Shown here: piece by piece, positions 13,301 through 25,300 of the stretch | How the letters are laid out: every line of letters starts with the position of its first letter | How positions within the stretch are numbered: position 1 is the stretch's first letter | Origin: Takifugu bimaculatus | Lineage: Eukaryota > Chordata > Actinopteri > Tetraodontiformes > Tetraodontidae | DNA: 64,000 nucleotides | Direction of reading: 5' to 3' | Assembly (NCBI GenBank): GCA_004026145.2 | Contig: CP034975.1 | Span: 6,708,610-6,772,609, forward strand | Program-made: the position numbers and the translations under genes | The notes under the pieces: generated by a model | The model's input: only the letters and a program-made list of their open reading frames with translations | Told to the model about the DNA's origin: nothing | The model's database searches: none

Positions 13301-16300
13301 AAAGTTAGCCAGGTTGACTTGAAAGTTTTTTTCAGAAAAGCTGCTGAAAATGGTATTTATGTATAATCAATACTGCAGAAAGTAAGACACAAAAAACAGA
13401 ACTTGTACTAAACAGAAAAGGTTAATAAAATATATTGGGACCTGGTGAGGTTGTGCGTGTGTGTATTTTAGGTGACTATTTTTGGAACTTGCCTCAACGT
13501 GTCCAGGTCAAATAAAAACATCACCCAGAGAATCTAAAGATTGTTACATATATCTTCCATGTGACAGTTGGGGACTAGACTACAGCCAGTTTGTAGAAGA
13601 ATAAAAGCACAGTATGATGGCGTATACACAGTTTTAAGCATAGAATTGATGGCCTCTTATAGTGCCTATATCCAAAAACATGTTATTTGTAGTTTAATTG
13701 CTACTTTGTTATTGAGATCCAGATATTTGTTCTATGATAGACACAAGTAATGCATAAAATTATTGATAAACAAGAGAATAAGGGCAATATATAAATAAAG
13801 CAGTTTTGTGACTTTGGAGTTATTATCACAGGTTTAACACACAAAGAGCAGATATGGATCAAAGCACAACACATTAATTGTGCTATAAGGCTTTGATCCA
13901 TTAATATATTTTTGTTTAGGTAAGGGAAAAGTATTATATGTTCAACACCAATGCAATAAACTATATGCAATAACGAATAATGGAAAAATTAAGCAGCCTT
14001 GTTAACACCAGCTCCAGCCCCTGCCCCATTGAACTGGAGGGTCAGGTATTTACAGAATTAGAAGACACCCCAGTCTCCAACAGATACGTGGTTTTTACAG
14101 AGGACCATTTATCAGATAATATATATGACGAGGAAGTTGCAACTTCAGAAGATATTCAGACACAAGTAAAAGGGAGGATTGAGACCATTTCTGTAAACGA
14201 GGAGGATAATGAGTCAGGTTCCTACTCTCCTCATTCAGATGGAGGTTTAGGAGAAAAGAATGTTTCTTTAATTATGGATGAACAACTACCTTTAATCTCT
14301 TTTTGTTCAGATAGCGATAGTGATTTAGGATTGAATATCAGCCCTTCTGTAGCTGATGAAGAACCACAGGAACTTTCAGTGACTCCTGAAAGTCAGGAAG
14401 ACAAAAAGCCATTTTCAATCCCTCCTCAATCAGAAGGAAATAAGGTCATTTTTGTAGATGAGGAGGATGAAGAACCAGCTTCAGTCTCTCCTAGCCCATC
14501 TCCATCACGCTCTTATGATTCAGATGGAGATCCAAAAGCAAGTGAGACCATTTCTGTAAACAAGGAGGATAATGAGTCAGGTTCCTACTCTCCTCATTCA
14601 GATGGAGGTTTAGGAGAAAAGAACGTTTCTTTAATTATGGATGAACAACTACCTTTAATCTCTTTTTGTTCAGATAGCGATAGTGATTTAGGATTGAATA
14701 TCAGCCCTTCTGTAGCTGATGAAGAACCACAGGAACCTTCAGTGACTCATGAAAGTCAGGAAGACAAAGAACCAGCTTCAGTAGGTGAGGAGGACGAAGT
14801 CTCAGCTTTAGTCTCTCCTCGATCAGAAGGAAATAAGGTCATTTTTGTAAATGAGGAGGATGAAGAACCAGCTTCAATCTCTCCTAGCCCATCTCCATCA
14901 CTCTCTTATGATTCAGATGGAGATCCAAAAGCAAGTGAGACCATTTCTGTAAAACGAGGAGGATAATGAGTCAGGTTCCTACTCTCCTCATTCAGATGGA
15001 GATTTAGGAGATAAGACCGTTTCTTTAATTGAGGATGAAGAACCACCTTTAGTCTCTTTTTGTTCAGATAGAGATTTAGGATGGAATATCAGCCCCTCTG
15101 TAGCTGATGAGGAACCACGGGAATATCCAGCCTCTCCTAAACTGTCCTACTATTCAGAAAGAGATTGCACCATTTCTTCATGTGAAGACGAACCACAAGA
15201 AAAGATAGAGACGTTCAAACACAAGACATATGTCAAGCTGTTCATACATAAGATCATTTATCAAATTTATGCCAAAGCAAATATGAAACCTCCATGCAGT
15301 GATGACCTCATCGCGTACCTCAATGAATACATCTGGGAGAGAGTCAAAGATGAAGATATATGTATCACCGATGACTCATTTAAGAAGATGGACGATAAAA
15401 TCCAAAAGATCCTGCGCAAAGAGTTAGGCAATCCAAACAAGGTTCTCTTCTTACTCAAGTACTCGGAGGAGCCAGTCGTTGCAGACTGCATGGTCACCAT
15501 CTTGCGTAAACTCGTCAAGAGGCCATCTAAAAAGAGGAACATTTTCTCCAGGTTTTTCTCAAATAAGGCTCAGAAACTTTGGGAGTTTTTAACATGTTGT
15601 ATCATCCCTGCTGATGATTGATTACTCGAAGAAATAGTTGCAGTAAGCAACCTGTCGGCAATTTACATCAGGCCACCTATTTAGGGACGAAGCGCCTATC
15701 TACCAGCGTCGGAGAGTTTGGGTGTTTTCTCTGGTCTCCACGGCGCCCAATGGGAGTGGAGAGCGCGCGAGACTTGACCCCTCTGTTGGCTCCGCTCTGG
15801 AGCTCTTGGCGCACCCCAGAAGACTGGACGAGTTTTCCCCCACGGTCCAGGAGGACTACCAGTTTGTTTGTTAAAGAAAAACTAGTTTTTGGACTTTTTA
15901 TCACTGCTTTTGGGTCCTGTAAAAACCCCAGCCTTAACACATTTATGTTTTAATTTGATCATTATCTTATCAAAATGTCAAATAAAAATGCCATTTTTGA
16001 ATTTCTGCACCTGTTTAGGGCTTTCATGTCATTACAAGACCTTTTTTTTAAACTATAGATGTTAATGTTGGAACACATCCCTCATTCATTCATAAACTAG
16101 CAGACTAGAGCGTCGCATTGCCATGGGAATTGTATTTTAACACTATCCATGTTCCCTAATTGGAAAGCAGGATAGTCACGTTGGCCATGTTGGTGGTGAT
16201 GCTACACAAAGTTCATGCGGGAATTTTTTGCTATGTAAATGAGCTTTTTTTTTTGTTTTTTTGTTTTTTTTTTTAGTGACAACAGGTGCTCCAAGTGGCC

Positions 16301-19300
16301 CCGGCTCCACCATACTTTGAGGTTTTTTCCAAGCATGGATTTTCCCTCCTGTTTAGATAGTCAAAGGGATAGACCCTTCCCTTTCAAGTAACTCATTACA
16401 GAATATATTAGTCAGGATATCACACCCTTGTGTGGCCTGCTGAAGTCACCACTATTCACAGCTGACCTTTGGTGACTTATATGAGACATCTACCTATATG
16501 TCACCACAGTCATCCTTCAGTTCTTATTCTCTTCACCTTTTCAAGAACACCTCCATAAGTCAAGCCAACTAGGTCTTGATAGGCAGCATGACTTTGTTTA
16601 CAGGCAACAGTCAATTTGAGCCTGTAGTCATCAGGTACCCATGGAGTTCCTGATGTGATGCAGTGTTCTCCTCTCTTTCGCCCTCTCCTTCTCTCTCTCC
16701 TCTCTCTCTACCCAGCCGGCCATCAGCAGGAGGGTCCCCCTACATGAGCTTGGTCCTGCTCAAGGTTTCTTCCTGTTAAAGGGGAGTTTTTCCTTGCCAT
16801 TGTTGCTTGTCTGGGGTTAGGCCCTGGGATTCTGGAAAGCGCCTTGAAACAATTTTGATTGTAAAAGACGCTATATAAATAAAGATTGATTGATTGAGAT
16901 TGATTGAGTTCTAATTTCACTGGGTTCTCTATCTCAATATGTGCTTGGAACCCAAACAGGCAGGCAAAGTCTTCAGTGGTACAGCTTCTCCTTGCACAAA
17001 AACAAATTCCCAAGAGGCTTGTCTTGTCTGCCTGGGAATTGTCCATGACCGGAGGGCATTGATAAAGCTTTGTGCACATTGTGGCCAGCTTTGGAGTTCA
17101 ACCTTGGAGAGACAGGTAAAGTTTGTGGAGAGAGTGCTTGGAAGGGAAACAATAGAACAAATGGAAGCCCTCCTCTATGCCATGAAGGGTCTAGCTTCCT
17201 GTGTGTCTCACAGCAAGGACACTCTGTTCAAAGCTGGGAAGACTACACGGAGTTTATTTGACGACTCTCAAAAACAGCTAGCAAAATCAGCCTGCCCATG
17301 TTCCCAGGAAGAAAGAACTGTTTACCCACGCAACAACGTCTAGCTATGGACAGAATATATAACTGGATGGAGAGGAAAGGGCTGGTGGAGTCAACCCATT
17401 GCTTATGGGGTCATCCCTGGCAACTTATCTGGCTCGATTGCATCACAGTATTGCTGGCCCCACAACCTTGCAGCTGGAGATCATCTACAGGTCACATGGA
17501 AGCATGGCTCATTCTGAACTTGGGACAACTGTGCCTCCACAGCAGTTCATAATGTTTGTGGACAGAGCTGAGATAAAGATTAGCAACTCAAAATTAGAGA
17601 CCATGGTGCTCAGACAGAAAAGGGTGGACTGCCCAGTGTCATTGTATAGGAGTGACCGCCCCAAGAGGAGGAGTCCAAGTATCTCAGAATCATAAGATTG
17701 ACAGTTGGATTGGAGCAGCATATGCAGTACTGCGGACACCGAGTTGGTCCGCTGTGGAATAGAGAGCTGAGCCAGGAGGCATGGTTCTCTGTTGACCAGC
17801 AAATCTACATTCCAACCCCCTACCAATGGTCATAACATTTGGGTAATGATCGTAAGGACACGATTGAAAATACAAGATGTCAAATGATTTTCCTTCACAG
17901 CGTGACTGGGCTCTGCCTTACAGGTAGGGTGAGGTGGTCAGCCGTCCGTAGGGAGGCTCCTGGATACCTCAATGGGGCATGTCCGTGTTTGCGGCATGCC
18001 TATGTTGGAGACCCCGGGGCAGACCTAGGATACAGCGGAAAGATCGTATCCCTTGGATGGCCTGAGAACACCATGGAATTCCCATGAGGAGTGGAAGTAG
18101 CTGGGAAGAGGAGTGCTTAGCCTTGCCTGTTGAGGCTGCTACCCCAACTACCTGGATAAGCTGCCAGAAGTTGAAGAACAAGACCTTACCCAAACAAATA
18201 TTGTGTCATAGTCTGTAGCAGGATTTTAGATGCCCGTTTTTACGATCAGAAGAAAAGGTTGCAGCATTTGATCATGGATTCATCAGAATTTCAAATGAAA
18301 GCTTAAAAAAATGGCTAGGCTAATTGTTTTTAAAAGTGACTAAAAATCCTACAATAAAAGTTAGCCAGGTTGACTTGAAAGTTTTTTTCAGAAAAGCTGC
18401 TGAAAATGGTATTTATGTATAATCAATACTGCAGAAAGTAAGACACAAAAAACAGAACTTGTACTAAACAGAAAAGGTTAATAAAATATATTGGGACCTG
18501 GTGAGGTTGTGCGTGTGTGTATTTTAGGTGACATTTTTGGAACTTGCCTCAACGTGTCCAGGTCAAATAAAAACATCACCCAGAGAATCTAAAGATTGTT
18601 ACATATATCTTCCATGTGACAGTTGGGGACTAGACTACAGCCAGTTTGTAGAAGAATAAAAGCACAGTATGATGGCGTATACACAGTTTTAAGCATAGAA
18701 TTGATGGCCTCTTATAGTGCCTATATCCAAAAACATGTTATTTGTAGTTTAATTGCTACTTTGTTATTGAGATCCAGATATTTGTTCTATGATAGACACA
18801 AGTAATGCATAAAATTATTGATAAACAAGAGAATAAGGGCAATATATAAATAAAGCAGTTTTGTGACTTTGGAGTTATTATCACAGGTTTAACACACAAA
18901 GAGCAGATATGGATCAAAGCACAACACATTAATTGTGCTATAAGGCTTTGATCCATTAATATATTTTTGTTTAGGTAAGGGAAAAGTATTATATGTTCAA
19001 CACCAATGCAATAAACTATATGCAATAACGAATAATGGAAAAATTAAGCAGCCTTGTTAACACCAGCTCCAGCCCCTGCCCCATTGAACTGGAGGGTCAG
19101 GTATTTACAGAATTAGAAGACACCCCAGTCTCCAACAGATACGTGGTTTTTACAGAGGACCATTTATCAGATAATATATATGACGAGGAAGTTGCAACTT
19201 CAGAAGATATTCAGACACAAGTAAAAGGGAGGATTGAGACCATTTCTGTAAACGAGGAGGATAATGAGTCAGGTTCCTACTCTCCTCATTCAGATGGAGG

Positions 19301-22300
19301 TTTAGGAGAAAAGAATGTTTCTTTAATTATGGATGAACAACTACCTTTAATCTCTTTTTGTTCAGATAGCGATAGTGATTTAGGATTGAATATCAGCCCT
19401 TCTGTAGCTGATGAAGAACCACAGGAACTTTCAGTGACTCCTGAAAGTCAGGAAGACAAAAAGCCATTTTCAATCCCTCCTCAATCAGAAGGAAATAAGG
19501 TCATTTTTGTAGATGAGGAGGATGAAGAACCAGCTTCAGTCTCTCCTAGCCCATCTCCATCACGCTCTTATGATTCAGATGGAGATCCAAAAGCAAGTGA
19601 GACCATTTCTGTAAACAAGGAGGATAATGAGTCAGGTTCCTACTCTCCTCATTCAGATGGAGGTTTAGGAGAAAAGAACGTTTCTTTAATTATGGATGAA
19701 CAACTACCTTTAATCTCTTTTTGTTCAGATAGCGATAGTGATTTAGGATTGAATATCAGCCCTTCTGTAGCTGATGAAGAACCACAGGAACCTTCAGTGA
19801 CTCATGAAAGTCAGGAAGACAAAGAACCAGCTTCAGTAGGTGAGGAGGACGAAGTCTCAGCTTTAGTCTCTCCTCGATCAGAAGGAAATAAGGTCATTTT
19901 TGTAAATGAGGAGGATGAAGAACCAGCTTCAATCTCTCCTAGCCCATCTCCATCACTCTCTTATGATTCAGATGGAGATCCAAAAGCAAGTGAGACCATT
20001 TCTGAAAACGAGGAGGATAATGAGTCAGGTTCCTACTCTCCTCATTCAGATGGAGATTTAGGAGATAAGACCGTTTCTTTAATTGAGGATGAAGAACCAC
20101 CTTTAGTCTCTTTTTGTTCAGATAGAGATTTAGGATGGAATATCAGCCCCTCTGTAGCTGATGAGGAACCACGGGAATATCCAGCCTCTCCTAAACTGTC
20201 CTACTATTCAGAAAGAGATTGCACCATTTCTTCATGTGAAGACGAACCACAAGAAAAGATAGAGACGTTCAAACACAAGACATATGTCAAGCTGTTCATA
20301 CATAAGATCATTTATCAAATTTATGCCAAAGCAAATATGAAACCTCCATGCAGTGATGACCTCATCGCGTACCTCAATGAATACATCTGGGAGAGAGTCA
20401 AAGATGAAGATATATGTATCACCGATGACTCATTTAAGAAGATGGACGATAAAATCCAAAAGATCCTGCGCAAAGAGTTAGGCAATCCAAACAAGGTTCT
20501 CTTCTTACTCAAGTACTCGGAGGAGCCAGTCGTTGCAGACTGCATGGTCACCATCTTGCGTAAACTCGTCAAGAGGCCATCTAAAAAGAGGAACATTTTC
20601 TCCAGGTTTTTCTCAAATAAGGCTCAGAAACTTTGGGAGTTTTTAACATGTTGTATCATCCCTGCTGATGATTGATTACTCGAAGAAATAGTTGCAGTAA
20701 GCAACCTGTCGGCAATTTACATCAGGCCACCTATTTAGGGACGAAGCGCCTATCTACCAGCGTCGGAGAGTTTGGGTGTTTTCTCTGGTCTCCACGGCGC
20801 CCAATGGGAGTGGAGAGCGCGCGAGACTTGACCCCTCTGTTGGCTCCGCTCTGGAGCTCTTGGCGCACCCCAGAAGACTGGACGAGTTTTCCCCCACGGT
20901 CCAGGAGGACTACCAGTTTGTTTGTTAAAGAAAAACTAGTTTTTGGACTTTTTATCACTGCTTTTGGGTCCTGTAAAAACCCCAGCCTTAACACATTTAT
21001 GTTTTAATTTGATCATTATCTTATCAAAATGTCAAATAAAAATGCCATTTTTGAATTTCTGCACCTGTTTAGGGCTTTCATGTCATTACAAGACCTTTTT
21101 TTTAAACTATAGATGTTAATGTTGGAACACATCCCTCATTCATTCATAAACTAGCAGACTAGAGCGTCGCATTGCCATGGGAATTGTATTTTAACACTAT
21201 CCATGTTCCCTAATTGGAAAGCAGGATAGTCACGTTGGCCATGTTGGTGGTGATGCTACACAAAGTTCATGCGGGAATTTTTTGCTATGTAAATGAGCTT
21301 TTTTTTTTCTTTTTTTCTTTTTTTTTTTAGTGACAACAGGTGCTCCAAGTGGTCCCCGGCTCCACCATACTTTGAGGTTTTTTCCAAGCATGGATTTTCC
21401 CTCCTGTTTAGATAGTCAAAGGGATAGACCCTTCCCTTTCAAGTAACTCATTACAGAATATATTAGTCAGGATATCACACCCTTGTGTGGCCTGCTGAAG
21501 TCACCACTATTCACAGCTGACCTTTGGTGACTTATATGAGACATCTACCTATATGTCACCACAGTCATCCTTCAGTTCTTATTCTCTTCACCTTTTCAAG
21601 AACACCTCCATAAGTCAAGCCAACTAGGTCTTGATAGGCAGCATGACTTTGTTTACAGGCAACAGTCAATTTGAGCCTGTAGTCATCAGGTACCCATGGA
21701 GTTCCTGATGTGATGCAGTGTTCTCCTCTCTTTCGCCCTCTCCTTCTCTCTCTCCTCTCTCTCTACCCAGCCGGCCATCAGCAGGAGGGTCCCCCTACAT
21801 GAGCTTGGTCCTGCTCAAGGTTTCTTCCTGTTAAAGGGGAGTTTTTCCTTGCCATTGTTGCTTGTCTGGGGTTAGGCCCTGGGATTCTGGAAAGCGCCTT
21901 GAAACAATTTTGATTGTAAAAGACGCTATATAAATAAAGATTGATTGATTGAGATTGATTGAGTTCTAATTTCACTGGGTTCTCTATCTCAATATGTGCT
22001 TGGAACCCAAACAGGCAGGCAAAGTCTTCAGTGGTACAGCTTCTCCTTGCACAAAAACAAATTCCCAAGAGGCTTGTCTTGTCTGCCTGGGAATTGTCCA
22101 TGACCGGAGGGCATTGATAAAGCTTTGTGCACATTGTGGCCAGCTTTGGAGTTCAACCTTGGAGAGACAGGTAAAGTTTGTGGAGAGAGTGCTTGGAAGG
22201 GAAACAATAGAACAAATGGAAGCCCTCCTCTATGCCATGAAGGGTCTAGCTTCCTGTGTGTCTCACAGCAAGGACACTCTGTTCAAAGCTGGGAAGACTA

Positions 22301-25300
22301 CACGGAGTTTATTTGACGACTCTCAAAAACAGCTAGCAAAATCAGCCTGCCCATGTTCCCAGGAAGAAAGAACTGTTTACCCACGCAACAACGTCTAGCT
22401 ATGGACAGAATATATAACTGGATGGAGAGGAAAGGGCTGGTGGAGTCAACCCATTGCTTATGGGGTCATCCCTGGCAACTTATCTGGCTCGATTGCATCA
22501 CAGTATTGCTGGCCCCACAACCTTGCAGCTGGAGATCATCTACAGGTCACATGGAAGCATGGCTCATTCTGAACTTGGGACAACTGTGCCTCCACAGCAG
22601 TTCATAATGTTTGTGGACAGAGCTGAGATAAAGATTAGCAACTCAAAATTAGAGACCATGGTGCTCAGACAGAAAAGGGTGGACTGCCCAGTGTCATTGT
22701 ATAGGAGTGACCGCCCCAAGAGGAGGAGTCCAAGTATCTCAGAATCATAAGATTGACAGTTGGATTGGAGCAGCATATGCAGTACTGCGGACACCGAGTT
22801 GGTCCGCTGTGGAATAGAGAGCTGAGCCAGGAGGCATGGTTCTCTGTTGACCAGCAAATCTACATTCCAACCCCCTACCAATGGTCATAACATTTGGGTA
22901 ATGATCGTAAGGACACGATTGAAAATACAAGATGTCAAATGATTTTCCTTCACAGCGTGACTGGGCTCTGCCTTACAGGTAGGGTGAGGTGGTCAGCCGT
23001 CCGTAGGGAGGCTCCTGGATACCTCAATGGGGCATGTCCGTGTTTGCGGCATGCCTATGTTGGAGACCCCGGGGCAGACCTAGGATACAGCGGAAAGATC
23101 GTATCCCTTGGATGGCCTGAGAACACCATGGAATTCCCATGAGGAGTGGAAGTAGCTGGGAAGAGGAGTGCTTAGCCTTGCCTGTTGAGGCTGCTACCCC
23201 AACTACCTGGATAAGCTGCCAGAAGTTGAAGAACAAGACCTTACCCAAACAAATATTGTGTCATAGTCTGTAGCAGGATTTTAGATGCCCGTTTTTACGA
23301 TCAGAAGAAAAGGTTGCAGCATTTGATCATGGATTCATCAGAATTTCAAATGAAAGCTTAAAAAAATGGCTAGGCTAATTGTTTTTAAAAGTGACTAAAA
23401 ATCCTACAATAAAAGTTAGCCAGGTTGACTTGAAAGTTTTTTTCAGAAAAGCTGCTGAAAATGGTATTTATGTATAATCAATACTGCAGAAAGTAAGACA
23501 CAAAAAACAGAACTTGTACTAAACAGAAAAGGTTAATAAAATATATTGGGACCTGGTGAGGTTGTGCGTGTGTGTATTTTAGGTGACATTTTTGGAACTT
23601 GCCTCAACGTGTCCAGGTCAAATAAAAACATCACCCAGAGAATCTAAAGATTGTTACATATATCTTCCATGTGACAGTTGGGGACTAGACTACAGCCAGT
23701 TTGTAGAAGAATAAAAGCACAGTATGATGGCGTATACACAGTTTTAAGCATAGAATTGATGGCCTCTTATAGTGCCTATATCCAAAAACATGTTATTTGT
23801 AGTTTAATTGCTACTTTGTTATTGAGATCCAGATATTTGTTCTATGATAGACACAAGTAATGCATAAAATTATTGATAAACAAGAGAATAAGGGCAATAT
23901 ATAAATAAAGCAGTTTTGTGACTTTGGAGTTATTATCACAGGTTTAACACACAAAGAGCAGATATGGATCAAAGCACAACACATTAATTGTGCTATAAGG
24001 CTTTGATCCATTAATATATTTTTGTTTAGGTAAGGGAAAAGTATTATATGTTCAACACCAATGCAATAAACTATATGCAATAACGAATAATGGAAAAATT
24101 AAGCAGCCTTGTTAACACCAGCTCCAGCCCCTGCCCCATTGAACTGGAGGGTCAGGTATTTACAGAATTAGAAGACACCCCAGTCTCCAACAGATACGTG
24201 GTTTTTACAGAGGACCATTTATCAGATAATATATATGACGAGGAAGTTGCAACTTCAGAAGATATTCAGACACAAGTAAAAGGGAGGATTGAGACCATTT
24301 CTGTAAACGAGGAGGATAATGAGTCAGGTTCCTACTCTCCTCATTCAGATGGAGGTTTAGGAGAAAAGAATGTTTCTTTAATTATGGATGAACAACTACC
24401 TTTAATCTCTTTTTGTTCAGATAGCGATAGTGATTTAGGATTGAATATCAGCCCTTCTGTAGCTGATGAAGAACCACAGGAACTTTCAGTGACTCCTGAA
24501 AGTCAGGAAGACAAAAAGCCATTTTCAATCCCTCCTCAATCAGAAGGAAATAAGGTCATTTTTGTAGATGAGGAGGATGAAGAACCAGCTTCAGTCTCTC
24601 CTAGCCCATCTCCATCACGCTCTTATGATTCAGATGGAGATCCAAAAGCAAGTGAGACCATTTCTGTAAACAAGGAGGATAATGAGTCAGGTTCCTACTC
24701 TCCTCATTCAGATGGAGGTTTAGGAGAAAAGAACGTTTCTTTAATTATGGATGAACAACTACCTTTAATCTCTTTTTGTTCAGATAGCGATAGTGATTTA
24801 GGATTGAATATCAGCCCTTCTGTAGCTGATGAAGAACCACAGGAACCTTCAGTGACTCATGAAAGTCAGGAAGACAAAGAACCAGCTTCAGTAGGTGAGG
24901 AGGACGAAGTCTCAGCTTTAGTCTCTCCTCGATCAGAAGGAAATAAGGTCATTTTTGTAAATGAGGAGGATGAAGAACCAGCTTCAATCTCTCCTAGCCC
25001 ATCTCCATCACTCTCTTATGATTCAGATGGAGATCCAAAAGCAAGTGAGACCATTTCTGTAAACGAGGAGGATAATGAGTCAGGTTCCTACTCTCCTCGT
25101 TCAGATGGAGATTTAGGAGATAAGACCGTTTCTTTAATTGAGGATGAAGAACCACCTTTAGTCTCTTTTTGTTCAGATAGAGATTTAGGATGGAATATCA
25201 GCCCCTCTGTAGCTGATGAGGAACCACGGGAATATCCAGCCTCTCCTAAACTGTCCTACTATTCAGAAAGAGATTGCACCATTTCTTCATGTGAAGACGA

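Noticed and set aside
16939..17343. 134-aa plus-strand ORF repeated in the array units, with CXXC-like pairs
   Set aside because: Intact in units 1-4 but broken by a one-base insertion in unit 5 and a nonsense change in unit 6, while the main ORF next to it is better kept. It lies just before a LINE relic.
13165..18220. The unit as an active transposon
   Set aside because: No terminal inverted repeats, no target-site duplication at the array ends, and no transposase or reverse-transcriptase core seen. The only retroelement parts are broken relics.
20321..20596. 91-aa minus-strand ORF present in every unit
   Set aside because: Exact antisense shadow of the conserved C-terminal coding region; it is kept only because the plus-strand frame is kept.
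20672..21007. 111-aa ORF overlapping the array-gene stop (MITRRNSC...)
   Set aside because: Its frame is changed by a one-base insertion in unit 3, its composition is not protein-like, and it overlaps the 3' region. Read as untranslated sequence.
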